From Blautia wexlerae DSM 19850 (lineage in GTDB: Bacteria > Bacillota > Clostridia > Lachnospirales > Lachnospiraceae), in the NCBI RefSeq assembly GCF_025148125.1, contig NZ_CP102267.1, positions 3,048,501-3,112,500 on the forward strand: DNA of 64,000 nucleotides, read 5' to 3'. This document shows, in pieces, positions 1 to 9,231 of this stretch (the stretch's first letter is position 1; the number at the start of each line of letters is the position of its first letter). A program made the position numbers and the translations under genes. The notes under the pieces are model-generated. The model searched no databases, was not told the origin of the DNA, and saw nothing but the letters and a program-made list of their open reading frames with translations.

Positions 1-1085
1 ATGTTAACTGCAGCTGCAGAATCACCACCACCGATAATAGTTGTGGCATCTGTTTCAGCAAGTGCTTTTGCAACAGCTTCTGTACCATGAGCGAAGTTTG
101 GCATTTCGAAGCAGCCCATCGGTCCGTTCCATACAACTGTCTTAGCATCTTTTACTGCGTCACCGAAAAGCTTCTCTGTTTCCGGTCCGATATCCATTCC
201 TTCCCATCCGTCCGGAATCTCACCACGTTTAACAACCTGGATATTACAGTCATTAGAGAAGTTATCACCGATTCTGTTATCTAACGGAAGAAGAAGTTTC
301 ACACCTTTGTCTTCTGCTTTCTTCATCATGTCCAATGCATACTGAAGATAATCATCCTCACAAAGAGATGTTCCAATATGTCCACCCATAGCTTTTGAGA
401 ATGTGTAAGACATACCACCACCAATGATAAGAGTATCTACTTTATCAAGAAGGTTATTGATTACAGAAATCTTGCTGGAAACCTTAGCTCCGCCAAGGAT
501 AGCAACAAACGGTCTCTCAGGATTGTTCACTGCATTTCCAAGGAAATCGATTTCCTTCTGCATTAAGTAACCAACAACTGCTGTATCAACATATTTGGTC
601 ACACCAACATTAGAGCAGTGTGCTCTGTGAGCTGTACCAAATGCATCATTAACAAATACATCACAAAGAGAAGCAAGTTCTTTGCTGAATTCGTCTCCGT
701 TCTTTGTTTCTTCTGCGCGATAACGTGTGTTCTCAAGTAAGATAACATCTCCGTCTTTCATCTCAGCTACTGCTGCTTTTGCATTAGGTCCTACTACTTC
801 AGGATCTGCTGCAAACTTAACTTCCTGTCCTAATAATTCGGAAAGACGTTTTGCAACCGGTGCAAGAGATAATTCCGGTTTCGGCTCTCCCTTCGGTTTT
901 CCAAGGTGGGAGCAGAGAATAACCTTTCCGCCGTCAGCGATCAGCTTCTTGATTGTAGGAAGAGCTGCAACCAGACGGTTCTCATCTGTGATCTTTCCAT
1001 CCTGAAGAGGAACATTGAAGTCACATCTTACAAGAACTTTTTTGCCTTTTACATTGATATCATCAACAGATTTTTTATTCAGCAT
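1..1085 (-). CDS. pgk: Phosphoglycerate kinase (3' part beyond window edge)
   Basis: Glycolytic kinase that interconverts 1,3-bisphosphoglycerate + ADP and 3-phosphoglycerate + ATP in the cytoplasm. The minus-strand reading frame opens with [20 protein letters not shown] and continues with the family signatures [18 protein letters not shown] and, close to the window edge, NGPMGCFE and GGGDSAA. About 361 of the usual ~395 residues are inside the window; the C-terminus lies to the left. The ATG at 1083-1085 follows a strong AGGAGG-type ribosome site. It lies directly downstream of gap, the usual gap-pgk order, but a terminator stands between the two genes. Confidence 0.97.
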   Translation of the reverse strand, partial: MLNKKSVDDINVKGKKVLVRCDFNVPLQDGKITDENRLVAALPTIKKLIADGGKVILCSHLGKPKGEPKPELSLAPVAKRLSELLGQEVKFAADPEVVGPNAKAAVAEMKDGDVILLENTRYRAEETKNGDEFSKELASLCDVFVNDAFGTAHRAHCSNVGVTKYVDTAVVGYLMQKEIDFLGNAVNNPERPFVAILGGAKVSSKISVINNLLDKVDTLIIGGGMSYTFSKAMGGHIGTSLCEDDYLQYALDMMKKAEDKGVKLLLPLDNRIGDNFSNDCNIQVVKRGEIPDGWEGMDIGPETEKLFGDAVKDAKTVVWNGPMGCFEMPNFAHGTEAVAKALAETDATTIIGGGDSAAAVN

Positions 1086-1116
1086 TTGTGGTGCCTCCTT
1101 AATAATATTCTTTAAC

Positions 1117-1144
1117 AGTTACTGCATATCTGTAAACAGTAACT
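1117..1144. repeat. Short inverted repeat AGTTACTG...CAGTAACT
   Basis: An 8-bp inverted repeat with a 12-base spacer lies in the leader between gap and pgk. The arm sequence matches the ends of the 144 bp repeat at 19293 and 61566, so this may be a degenerate remnant of that family. It could also simply be a leader hairpin. Confidence 0.4.
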
Positions 1145-1174
1145 TATTGATTTCCTGCTGTTATTCCAGACCAC

Positions 1175-1207
1175 GCGAAAAAGGTCCGGTCCAAATCAGA
1201 CCGGACC
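1175..1207 (-). terminator. Terminator after gap
   Basis: On the minus strand a perfect 9-bp stem (GGTCCGGTC / GACCGGACC, loop of 7) is followed by TTTTT. It sits 37 bases after the gap stop codon. It probably makes pgk expression partly or wholly separate from gap. Confidence 0.85.
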
Positions 1208-1243
1208 CTTCGTTGGAGTCTATTCCTTTACACTTACTGAAAA

Positions 1244-2263
1244 TTAAGCGTTCAGTAATTTACCAAAGTGTTTGATTGTACGAACCATCTGGCTTGTGTA
1301 GGAGTTCTCGTTGTCATACCAGGAAACTACCTGTACTTCTGTTGTGCCATTCTCAAGTGGAAGAACCATTGTCTGAGTAGCATCGAACAGAGAACCAAAT
1401 CTCATACCAACAATATCGCTGGATACGATTTCATCTTCGTTGTATCCGAAGGATTCATTAGAAGCTGCTTTCATAGCTGCGTTGATCTGTTCTTTTGTTA
1501 CGTTTCCTTCAACAACTGCTGTTAAGATTGTTGTAGAACCTGTTGGGGTAGGAACACGCTGAGCAGATCCGATAAGTTTACCGTTCAGTTCTGGAATAAC
1601 AAGACCGATAGCTTTAGCAGCACCTGTGCTGTTAGGAACGATGTTAACTGCAGCTGCACGAGATCTTCTTAAATCACCTTTTCTCTGTGGTCCGTCAAGT
1701 GTCATCTGATCGCCTGTGTAAGCGTGGATTGTGCACATGATACCGGATTTGATTGCAGCAAGATCATTTAATGCTTTAGCCATTGGAGCTAAGCAGTTTG
1801 TTGTACAGGAAGCTGCGGAGATGATGTGATCTTCTTTTGTAAGAGTTTCATGGTTTACATTGTAAACGATTGTCTTAAGATCGTTTCCAGCCGGAGCGGA
1901 AATGATAACGTGTTTAGCACCTGCATCGATATGAGCCTGAGCTTTGTCTTTAGATGTATAGAATCCTGTACACTCAAGAACTACGTCTACACCGATTTCT
2001 CCCCATGGAAGTTCAGCAGCGTTAGCTTTTGCGTAAATTTTGATTTCTTTTCCGTCAACTGTGATGGAATCTTCTCCTGCTGTTACTGTATCTGCAAGAG
2101 CATATTTTCCCTGTGTTGAATCATATTTTAATAAGTGAGCAAGCATTTTAGGAGATGTTAAATCGTTGATTGCTACGATTTCAAATCCTTCTGCTCCAAA
2201 CATCTGACGGAATGCAAGACGTCCAATACGTCCAAAACCATTAATTGCAACTTTTACTGCCAT
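1244..2263 (-). CDS. gap: Glyceraldehyde-3-phosphate dehydrogenase, type I
   Basis: Oxidises glyceraldehyde-3-phosphate to 1,3-bisphosphoglycerate with NAD in glycolysis. The 339-residue protein has the normal length. Visible are the Rossmann motif [10 protein letters not shown] (7-16), Asp34 typical of NAD rather than NADP use, and the catalytic motif SCTTNC with Cys153. It is first in a gap-pgk pair; the ATG follows AGGAGG and a sigma-A promoter lies about 80 bases upstream. A terminator follows the gene. Confidence 0.98.
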   Translation of the reverse strand: MAVKVAINGFGRIGRLAFRQMFGAEGFEIVAINDLTSPKMLAHLLKYDSTQGKYALADTVTAGEDSITVDGKEIKIYAKANAAELPWGEIGVDVVLECTGFYTSKDKAQAHIDAGAKHVIISAPAGNDLKTIVYNVNHETLTKEDHIISAASCTTNCLAPMAKALNDLAAIKSGIMCTIHAYTGDQMTLDGPQRKGDLRRSRAAAVNIVPNSTGAAKAIGLVIPELNGKLIGSAQRVPTPTGSTTILTAVVEGNVTKEQINAAMKAASNESFGYNEDEIVSSDIVGMRFGSLFDATQTMVLPLENGTTEVQVVSWYDNENSYTSQMVRTIKHFGKLLNA

Positions 2264-2340
2264 GATAAAATTCCTCCTATGAATTAAGTGGTTAATTATG
2301 GTAATCCTTTGTTTGTTAAAGAATCATCAACCTGTAATGT

Positions 2341-2369
2341 ATTGTACATAATTCTAAACAAAAATTCAA
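2341..2369 (-). promoter_or_regulatory. Sigma-A promoter of gap
   Basis: On the minus strand TTGAAT (2364-2369) and TACAAT (2341-2346) are separated by 17 bases. The leader to the gap start would be about 70 bases. Confidence 0.7.
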
Positions 2370-2582
2370 GACCATTTTCCAAAAAACATATAAAAATTAA
2401 GTAAAAAATGTAAATTATATGTTATACTGTGTATACAGTGCTTTATGAATACACTGATCCGGGCCTGTAATTGTGATATTTCAGGTGCAGATATATCCAT
2501 TTAAGAGGACACCGTATTCATTTGTAATATATCACACGCAAATATAACAGTACTGTTTTTTACAGAAGAAAGGACTGAAATT

Positions 2583-3401
2583 ATGGACAGACAAATATTG
2601 TGGGATTGTCATATGCACTCTTCTTTTTCTGCTGACTCGGATACGCCTATGGAAATTATGATTCATCGTGCTGTTGAAACGGGACTACAGGGAATTACTT
2701 TTACGGAACATCTGGATCCGGATTACCCTGTTACTCCGGACAATCTGGATTTTTCTCTGGATATTCCGGCTTACAAAGAAAAGCTGGCTGAACTTTCAGA
2801 TATATATAAGGATAAAATTCAGGTACGTTTCGGAATTGAACTAGGACTGCAGATGCATCTGGGAGAATATTTTGACTCACTTCTCTCTCAGACACCTTTT
2901 GATTTCGTTATCGGTTCATCCCATCTTGTCCATGGGTATGATCCTTATTACCCGGAATTTTTTGAAGGACGTAAGGAATTTTTATGTTATATGGAATATT
3001 TTGAATCCATTCTTGAAAACATTTCCGCATATGACGGATTTGACGTTTACGGACATATTGATTATGTTGTCCGTTATGGTCCTAACAAGAACCGGGAATA
3101 TTCTTACGGACGGTATAAAGATATTCTGGATGAGATTCTGAAGAAACTGATTTCCATGGGAAAAGGCATCGAACTTAATACCGGCGGATATCATTATGGT
3201 CTTGGAGAACCCAATCCATGTACTGCCGTAATAAGGCGCTATAGAGAACTTGGCGGAGAGATCATCACCATCGGAGCAGATGCGCATACTCCGGATAAAA
3301 TCGCCTGTGCATTTGATAAAGCTGCCAGTGTACTGGAAGCCTGTGGTTTTCGTTACTATACAATCTTCAAAGACCGTAAACCGGAATTTATTTCTCTGTA
3401 A
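2583..3401 (+). CDS. PHP-domain phosphatase, histidinol-phosphatase (HisJ/HisK) family
   Basis: Metal-dependent hydrolase of the PHP superfamily. The 272 residues begin with the metal-binding signature DCHMHSSFSADS (HxH near residues 10-12), then TFTEHLD, a central GSSH, and a C-terminal GADAHTPD, the usual set of PHP ligands. The nearest described family is histidinol-phosphatase, the last-but-one step of histidine synthesis, but no his genes are nearby, so the substrate is uncertain. It stands alone on the plus strand, divergent from gap. The ATG is preceded by AAGAAAGG. A 5-bp inverted repeat ACTGT-GTAT-ACAGT lies at about 2426-2439. Confidence 0.85.
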   Translation: MDRQILWDCHMHSSFSADSDTPMEIMIHRAVETGLQGITFTEHLDPDYPVTPDNLDFSLDIPAYKEKLAELSDIYKDKIQVRFGIELGLQMHLGEYFDSLLSQTPFDFVIGSSHLVHGYDPYYPEFFEGRKEFLCYMEYFESILENISAYDGFDVYGHIDYVVRYGPNKNREYSYGRYKDILDEILKKLISMGKGIELNTGGYHYGLGEPNPCTAVIRRYRELGGEIITIGADAHTPDKIACAFDKAASVLEACGFRYYTIFKDRKPEFISL

Positions 3402-3414
3402 AACGTGTCAGTAC

Positions 3415-3444
3415 TTGCCTATATGGCAGTTCCTATAATATAAT
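3415..3444 (+). promoter_or_regulatory. Possible promoter of the amylosucrase gene
   Basis: TTGCCT (3415-3420) is followed 18 bases later by TATAAT (3439-3444); a second overlapping TATAAT lies at 3434. If used, the leader is about 210 bases and contains the hairpin at 3572-3628. Confidence 0.45.
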
Positions 3445-3571
3445 ATTACATATGATTTCAGAAGCCCAATTTCCAAACTGCTCCAAATACTGTTTCTCTG
3501 GTCTGCATCATAGCTGATCATGATAAAAAACTGACAGCAGATATGGAAATTGCAGCTTTCTGTATATATTC

Positions 3572-3637
3572 GTAACTGTCCGGTGTCTCCATATTTATGT
3601 TTTATATGTCCCGACACTGCCCAGTTACTGTATTTTT
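3572..3637 (+). promoter_or_regulatory. Leader hairpin upstream of amylosucrase
   Basis: Arms 3572-3587 and 3613-3628 pair at 13 of 16 positions (ends GTAACTG / CAGTTAC). A T-rich run TGTATTTTT follows, then the ribosome site at 3648. The shape resembles a leader terminator or attenuator, but it could equally be a plain mRNA structure. Confidence 0.4.
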
Positions 3638-3658
3638 CATAAACCAGGGAGGAATATT

Positions 3659-5890
3659 ATGGCTAAAAAAAGACTCCAGAAGAAACGTTCTTCATCAACA
3701 GTCAGAAAGCAGGAATCAGAAATTTTACAAGTGACTACTTCCAAAACTGAGCCTGCCAGAGTTGAAACTTCTAAAGTAGAACCTGTTAAGGTCGAGACTT
3801 CCAAAGTGGAACCTGTTAAGGTTGAGACTTCCAAAGTAGAACCTGTTAAGGTCGAGACTTCCAAGGTAGAACCTGTTAAGGTTGAGACTTCCAAAGTGGA
3901 ACCTGTTAAGGTCGAGACTTCCAAGGTAGAACCTGTTAAGGTTGAGACTTCCAAGGTAGAACCTGTTAAGGTTGAGACTTCCAAAGTAGAACCTGTTAAG
4001 GTCGAGACTTCCAAAGTGGAACCTGTTAAACTGGACGTTCCTGTTGATCGTACTTTATATAATGAACGTTTTCAGAAACATTATGATGAGTTGAAATGGT
4101 TATATTGCGAATTATATCAGGATCGTGATGATGTCATGACCTATCTGCATGATCTTACTTCTAATATGGAAGCTTTCTATAACAGCAGAAATTCAGCATT
4201 AAAGGCATCTGATAAAAAGCGTGAGGCTGATCCGGACTGGTATAAACGCAATGACCTTGTAGGCATGATGATGTATGTAAACAATTTTGCACATACTTTA
4301 AAAGGTCTGGAGGAACATCTGGATTATGTGGAAGAATGCAATGTCAATTATCTTCATCTGATGCCTCTGCTCGCATCTCCGAAAGGAAAAAGTGACGGTG
4401 GTTATGCAGTAGCTGACTTTCGCACAGTGCAGCCTGAGCTTGGTACTATGGAGGACTTTTCAGAGCTTACCTCCAAATGCCATGAACGCGGCATCAACAT
4501 CTGCCTTGATTTCGTTATGAACCATACTTCCGAAGAGCATGAATGGGCGAAACGAGCACGCGCAGGTGAAAAAGAATACCAGGACCGTTATTTCTTCTTT
4601 GATACCTACGATGTTCCTGCTCTCTATGAGAAGACCTGTCCACAGGTATTCCCAACTACCGCACCGGGCAACTTTACATGGCTGGATGACCTTCACAAGC
4701 ATGTCATGACTACTTTCTATCCATACCAGTGGGATTTAAACTACAGAAATCCTGTTGTGTTTAACGAAATGGTCTACAACATGTTATATCTGGCAAACCA
4801 GGGTGTTGACATCGTACGTCTCGATGCAGTTCCTTATATCTGGAAACAGCTTGGAACAAACTGCCGCAACCTGCCACAGGTTCACACAATCGTACGTATG
4901 ATGCGTATGATCTGCGAGATCGTGTGCCCGGGAGTCCTTCTTCTCGGAGAGGTTGTCATGGCTCCTGAAAAAGTTGTTCCATATTTCGGTACACTTGAAA
5001 AGCCGGAATGCCATATCCTGTACAACGTTACTACTATGGCAAGCACCTGGCACACAGTTGCAACCAAAGATGTATCTCTGCTCCGCAGGCAGCTGGATAT
5101 TCTGGGATCTCTTCCAAAAGAGTATATCTTCCAGAATTATCTGCGCTGCCATGATGATATTGGCTGGGGACTGGATTATGATTTCCTGAAGAATTTCTCA
5201 ATCGATGAGGTTTCTCATAAGAAATTCCTGAATGATTTCTTTACAGGCAAATATCCGGATACATTTGGCCGCGGCGAACTTTACAATGATGACCCACGTC
5301 TGGGTGATGCAAGACTTTGCGGTACTACTGCATCTCTGTGCGGTATTGAGAAATATGGTTTTGAAGGAAATGTAGCTGGTGTTGACAGAAGTGTGCGCTA
5401 TGACATCACACTTCATGCATTTATGCTTTCCCAGTCAGGTATCCCTGTAATCTACAGCGGAGATGAGATTGGTCAGGTAAACGACTATTCTTATAAAGAT
5501 GATCCTGACAAGGCAGTTGATTCCCGCTATCTCCACAGAGGAGAATTCAGCTGGTCACTTGCTCCAAACAGAAATATCGCAGATACAGTACAGGGAAAAC
5601 TTTTCCACGCACTGGATCATCTGGAACATATCAGAAGTTCACACAGCGTTTTTGATACAACAGCTGATCTTCGTACAATCGATACCTGGGATTCTTCTAT
5701 CCTTGCGATCGTACGCGAAAATGCAGAGGAGAAATTCATCGGAATCTATAACTTCAGCGATCAGGATAAGGTTGCATGGATCAACGAAGATGACGGCATA
5801 TACACTGATCTTATCTCTGGACATGAGATGGAAGCTAAAGGTGTTATGATCCCCGCATTTGGATGCTTCTGGCTGTGCAGAAAGAAATAA
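3659..5890 (+). CDS. Amylosucrase-like GH13 glucosyltransferase with repetitive N-terminal tail
   Basis: Family GH13 enzyme that resembles amylosucrase, which transfers glucose from sucrose onto an alpha-1,4-glucan and releases fructose. Residues 1-24 are Lys/Arg-rich and 25-124 are ten copies of a decapeptide (VETSKVEPVK). From about 130 onward the protein aligns with amylosucrases: helical N-domain, LMPLLASPKGKSDGGYAV, DFVMNHTS, RLDAVPYIWKQLGT (nucleophile Asp389), LLGEVVM (acid/base Glu431) and RCHDDIGW (Asp499). The nucleophile-to-acid distance of 42 equals that of the Neisseria enzyme. Typical amylosucrases are about 640 residues; the excess is the tail. There is no signal peptide, so it is probably cytoplasmic. 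The ATG follows GGGAGG. It may work with GlgA (19.5-21 kb) in glycogen-like polymer metabolism; exact acceptor and product are inferred. Confidence 0.85.
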   Translation: MAKKRLQKKRSSSTVRKQESEILQVTTSKTEPARVETSKVEPVKVETSKVEPVKVETSKVEPVKVETSKVEPVKVETSKVEPVKVETSKVEPVKVETSKVEPVKVETSKVEPVKVETSKVEPVKLDVPVDRTLYNERFQKHYDELKWLYCELYQDRDDVMTYLHDLTSNMEAFYNSRNSALKASDKKREADPDWYKRNDLVGMMMYVNNFAHTLKGLEEHLDYVEECNVNYLHLMPLLASPKGKSDGGYAVADFRTVQPELGTMEDFSELTSKCHERGINICLDFVMNHTSEEHEWAKRARAGEKEYQDRYFFFDTYDVPALYEKTCPQVFPTTAPGNFTWLDDLHKHVMTTFYPYQWDLNYRNPVVFNEMVYNMLYLANQGVDIVRLDAVPYIWKQLGTNCRNLPQVHTIVRMMRMICEIVCPGVLLLGEVVMAPEKVVPYFGTLEKPECHILYNVTTMASTWHTVATKDVSLLRRQLDILGSLPKEYIFQNYLRCHDDIGWGLDYDFLKNFSIDEVSHKKFLNDFFTGKYPDTFGRGELYNDDPRLGDARLCGTTASLCGIEKYGFEGNVAGVDRSVRYDITLHAFMLSQSGIPVIYSGDEIGQVNDYSYKDDPDKAVDSRYLHRGEFSWSLAPNRNIADTVQGKLFHALDHLEHIRSSHSVFDTTADLRTIDTWDSSILAIVRENAEEKFIGIYNFSDQDKVAWINEDDGIYTDLISGHEMEAKGVMIPAFGCFWLCRKK
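3731..4030 (+). repeat. 30-bp in-frame tandem repeat, ten units
   Basis: Nine 30-bp units (3761-4030) each encode VETSKVEPVK; a tenth, degenerate unit (3731-3760) encodes VTTSKTEPAR. All differences between the nine units are synonymous (GTT/GTC, GAA/GAG, TCT/TCC, AAA/AAG, GTA/GTG). The array alternates acidic and basic residues with proline. Confidence 0.97.
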
Positions 5891-5928
5891 ACCATTCATC
5901 TGCATAACGCAGATCGCATAATGCAAAC

Positions 5929-5968
5929 GAGGACAATCTGCATATTTTACAGATTGTCCTCGTTTTTT
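5929..5968 (+). terminator. Terminator after amylosucrase gene
   Basis: A perfect 12-bp stem (GAGGACAATCTG / CAGATTGTCCTC, loop of 9) is followed by G and six T. It lies between the convergent amylosucrase and P-type ATPase genes and touches the stop codon of the latter. Confidence 0.92.
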
Positions 5969-8501
5969 ACTTCTGGACTCTTTCCAGAAATCTTGCAAAA
6001 AATCCTTTATTTTCATCTTCTCTGTCCAGTGACTTCTCATAAATCCTCCTGATCCATTCTGTAATAGTTTCGATCAGGATTGGAGAGAATGTCATCAGTA
6101 CAAATACCAGAATGATCATTCCAAATTCCAGAGAACCCAGTGTCAGCAAATCCTGCAATACAACCGCACTTATAAAAAATGCAAACTGCATTCCATAAAT
6201 GATCACTTTTCTGTATGTGTTCAGCGGCGAATAAACTGTACGCAGTGCAGACATATAGTTCCACCCCGTAACCAGAACACAGGCTGTATTAAGCATGACG
6301 TTGGAATGGTATACATCCTGACAGACCAGCATGATCGTAAATACACATCCTGTAATGGTTACTGCCGCAGGAAATGCATTCATAAATACATGCCTCAGGA
6401 ATGTATGATCAATCTTATTGTAATTATTTTCCTGTGTCAGAAGAAATGTGGGAATTCCCACTGCGCAGGCACTGATCAGTGACATCTGGATTGGTTCAAA
6501 GGGATATGCATCTCCAAAGAAAATTGTGATCAATGACAGTAAAACAGAAAAAATTGTTTTGATCAGAAACATGGATGCCGCACTTCTGATATTGTTTACA
6601 ACACGACGGCCCTGATTTACAATATGAGGCATTGCCCCGAAATTAGAATCAAGAAGAACGACATTTGCAATATTTTTAGCTGCATCGCTTCCTGCCGCCA
6701 TGGCAATACTGCAGTCTGCTTCCTTGAGTGCAAGTACGTCGTTTACACCGTCACCGGTCATTGCAACTGTATGCTTCTGTGACTGAAGAGCCTGTACCAT
6801 CTGTTTCTTCTGCTGCGGTGTTACACGCCCAAACACACTGCATTCTGCAACTGCACGCTGCATTTCTTCCGAAGTTTTGATTGTTGTTGCATCGATATAA
6901 TGATCGGCATTTTTCAGTCCTGCTTTCTTTGCAATCGCAGAGACAGTCACAGGATCATCTCCTGAGATAACTTTAAGGTCAACTCCCTGGCTGTCAAAAA
7001 AAGCCAGAGTATCCGGTGCTTCTTCACGTATCACGTCAGTGATGAGAAACAGTCCCAACGGTTTAAGTCCTGTCGGGCGTTCCGTTCCTTTTGTCTCCTG
7101 TTCACTGTGAGCCAGAACAAGGATACGGTATCCAGCCTGTGCATAGCTGCTGCAATGTGTCAGAAGCTCTTCATTTCCTTCCGGAAAAAGGAACTGGGCA
7201 GCTCCCATAAGATATGTTCCCTTTCCATCAAAAACAGCACCACTGTATTTTCGGTCTGAAGAAAAGGGAATTGCATGGATCAGCTTCAGGTCAGTTCTTG
7301 ACGGAAAACGCTCTCTCAGCGCATCTGCCGTTGCATTCTGATCATGAAGAACTGACATCATATTTCCCATAATGTGGTCAATTTCCTGAAGCTTCTGTCT
7401 TTCTTCCTGAGATACCGTTTCTGAATTTACTGTTTCCTGTATCTGTCCGTTTTCCTTCTCTGCTGATACCGTAACCTCCGGTTTTAATGCTGGCACATTC
7501 TGAACAGGCTCCCCTGTTTCCGGATCAAATTTTGCTGTATGTTGTACAACAGTTGTCTGTGCTGTATCATACAACTGCACAGCTTCAACCTTCATGGTAC
7601 CTTCTGTGATCGTACCGGTCTTATCCAGACAGAGCGTGTCAACTCTCGCCAGTGTTTCAATACAGTAAAGCTCCTGCACAAGTGTCTTCTTTGTAGCAAG
7701 AACCATAGAACCCAATGTCAGTGCCACACTTGTCAGAAGCACCAGGCCTTCCGGGATCATTCCAAGTACTGCGGCAACCATATTTACCACAGAGTCCTTC
7801 AGTGTATCTCCTACGATCATATATTGCTTGTAAAACAACATGGCACCAAGAGGCACGATAATGATACTGATCACCTTCAGAATCGCATTCAGAGAATTGC
7901 GAAGTTCCGAATTATGACGTTTAAATTCCTTTGCTTCACTTGTGATCTGCGATGCATAATTGTCTTTTCCAACATGGATTACCTGACAGCAGGCTTCCCC
8001 TGATGTCACAAAGCTTCCTGAAAAAAGTTCGTCTCCCTGGCTTTTGGACAGATTGTCCGACTCACCGGTGAGCAGAGACTCGTTTACTTCTACAGTTCCC
8101 TCCAGCACCTTTACGTCAGCAGGGATCTGATCTCCTGTTTTCAGGAAGATCAGATCATCCAGTACCAGCTTCTCTGTGGAAATACTCCATTTCTTTCCCT
8201 CACGTAAAACTACCGTTTTACTCTCTGTAAGGATAGCAAGTTTGTCAATAGTCTTCTTTGCTCTGACTTCCTGGATAATCCCTATCACTGTGTTGATCAG
8301 AATGATTCCCATAAACATGGAATTCTTATAAGATCTCACAAAAAGCACCAGAACAAGCAGTACAATATTTAAAAAGTTAAAAAACGTAAGGGTGTTTTCC
8401 AAAATAATCTGCTTGTAGGTTCTGGTATTCGGGTTCTCGTTGACATTAACTTTTCCTTCTGCAATCCTCTCCTGCACCTGTTCATTTGTAAGTCCTGTCA
8501 T
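5967..8501 (-). CDS. P-type cation ATPase, CtpE-like
   Basis: ATP-driven cation transporter of the cytoplasmic membrane. The 844 residues show TGES (145-148, actuator), the membrane motif MIPEGLVLLTS (248-258), DKTGT with the phosphorylated Asp293, SGDDPVT and GDGVND (583-588), and about ten hydrophobic segments. The M4 motif MxPEGLVLLTS is characteristic of the mycobacterial CtpE group, reported to be involved in calcium uptake; the ion here is not known. There are no N-terminal metal-binding CxxC motifs, which speaks against a copper or zinc pump. An acidic/Gln-rich insert (about 321-372) follows the phosphorylation site. The start is supported by GCAGGAGGT. Single gene, convergent with amylosucrase. 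Confidence 0.9.
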   Translation of the reverse strand: MTGLTNEQVQERIAEGKVNVNENPNTRTYKQIILENTLTFFNFLNIVLLVLVLFVRSYKNSMFMGIILINTVIGIIQEVRAKKTIDKLAILTESKTVVLREGKKWSISTEKLVLDDLIFLKTGDQIPADVKVLEGTVEVNESLLTGESDNLSKSQGDELFSGSFVTSGEACCQVIHVGKDNYASQITSEAKEFKRHNSELRNSLNAILKVISIIIVPLGAMLFYKQYMIVGDTLKDSVVNMVAAVLGMIPEGLVLLTSVALTLGSMVLATKKTLVQELYCIETLARVDTLCLDKTGTITEGTMKVEAVQLYDTAQTTVVQHTAKFDPETGEPVQNVPALKPEVTVSAEKENGQIQETVNSETVSQEERQKLQEIDHIMGNMMSVLHDQNATADALRERFPSRTDLKLIHAIPFSSDRKYSGAVFDGKGTYLMGAAQFLFPEGNEELLTHCSSYAQAGYRILVLAHSEQETKGTERPTGLKPLGLFLITDVIREEAPDTLAFFDSQGVDLKVISGDDPVTVSAIAKKAGLKNADHYIDATTIKTSEEMQRAVAECSVFGRVTPQQKKQMVQALQSQKHTVAMTGDGVNDVLALKEADCSIAMAAGSDAAKNIANVVLLDSNFGAMPHIVNQGRRVVNNIRSAASMFLIKTIFSVLLSLITIFFGDAYPFEPIQMSLISACAVGIPTFLLTQENNYNKIDHTFLRHVFMNAFPAAVTITGCVFTIMLVCQDVYHSNVMLNTACVLVTGWNYMSALRTVYSPLNTYRKVIIYGMQFAFFISAVVLQDLLTLGSLEFGMIILVFVLMTFSPILIETITEWIRRIYEKSLDREDENKGFFARFLERVQK

Positions 8502-8696
8502 TTCTACCTCCTGCAGAAAATATTTATAGCAGCATCATATAATAAAAATTGCGGGAACTGCTTCACAAAATATCTTTCGTCCCTGATATCATATAATGCC
8601 ATAATATAAAGTACAGGGCAGATGATGAGTATCACCCGCCCCTTCTTTATAAATAACGATTTCAGATTACAAACAGATTCAGATTTTTTGCTATAA

Positions 8697-9146
8697 TCAA
8701 TATTCTTCTTCCTCTGCTTCTTCGCCTTCGTGAATATCAGACTTTGGTTTCTTAAGACCTTTGATTTCAATATGGTGCTTCTGTGCATAATCCCACAGAG
8801 CCGCATGGATTGCTTCCTCTGCAAGCAGGGAGCAGTGTACTTTTACAGGCGGAAGTCCGTCCAGGGCTTCCATAACTGCCTTATTTGTAACTTCCATAGC
8901 TTCTTCAATGGTTTTTCCCATTACCATCTCTGTTGCCATGCTGCTGGTTGCAACTGCCGCACCACATCCGAATGTTTTGAATTTGCAGTCTTTGATGATA
9001 TGTGTTTCATCATCGATATCAAGAAAAATCCTCATGATATCACCACATTTTGCATTTCCCACTGTACCTACGCCACTTGCGTTCTCTATTTCTCCTACAT
9101 TACGCGGATGCTGAAAATGATCCATTACTTTTTCACTGTAAGCCAT
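8697..9146 (-). CDS. nifU: Iron-sulfur cluster scaffold, NifU/IscU family
   Basis: Scaffold on which Fe-S clusters are assembled before transfer to apoproteins. The 149-residue protein holds the three scaffold cysteines and the neighbouring Asp: KCGD (Cys34, Asp36), FGCGAA (Cys61) and HCSLLAEEA (Cys105). Only the IscU-like N-terminal domain of classical NifU is present. An acidic tail (EGEEAEEEEY) ends the protein. It is the third gene of an iscR-nifS-nifU operon and receives sulfur from the cysteine desulfurase encoded just upstream. Confidence 0.95.
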   Translation of the reverse strand: MAYSEKVMDHFQHPRNVGEIENASGVGTVGNAKCGDIMRIFLDIDDETHIIKDCKFKTFGCGAAVATSSMATEMVMGKTIEEAMEVTNKAVMEALDGLPPVKVHCSLLAEEAIHAALWDYAQKHHIEIKGLKKPKSDIHEGEEAEEEEY

Positions 9147-9231
9147 TTGTGTTTCCTCCTGTTATCCTGACTTTCTTTTAATATTATTTCTGTTATAACT
9201 GTAAAAATACAAACAATTATCTTCTGTTTTG

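Noticed and set aside
1..17. The same 17 bases (ATGTTAACTGCAGCTGC) occur at 1 and at 1641
   Set aside because: Both encode the peptide AAVNI in unrelated glycolytic genes with the same codon preference; surrounding DNA differs.
2426..2439. ACTGT-GTAT-ACAGT as operator of the PHP gene
   Set aside because: Only 5-bp arms and no clear -35 near the TATACT at 2423; too weak to list as a site.
3637..4014. Open frame on the minus strand with repeats EVSTLTGSTL
   Set aside because: It is the mirror of the 30-bp repeat array inside the amylosucrase gene; no ribosome site and no independent domain.
3731..4030. Regular 30-bp repeats could suggest a CRISPR array
   Set aside because: Units are directly adjacent without spacers and lie in frame within a protein.
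8504..8824. 106-codon frame downstream of nifU
   Set aside because: It overlaps the end of nifU in another frame; low complexity and no family match.
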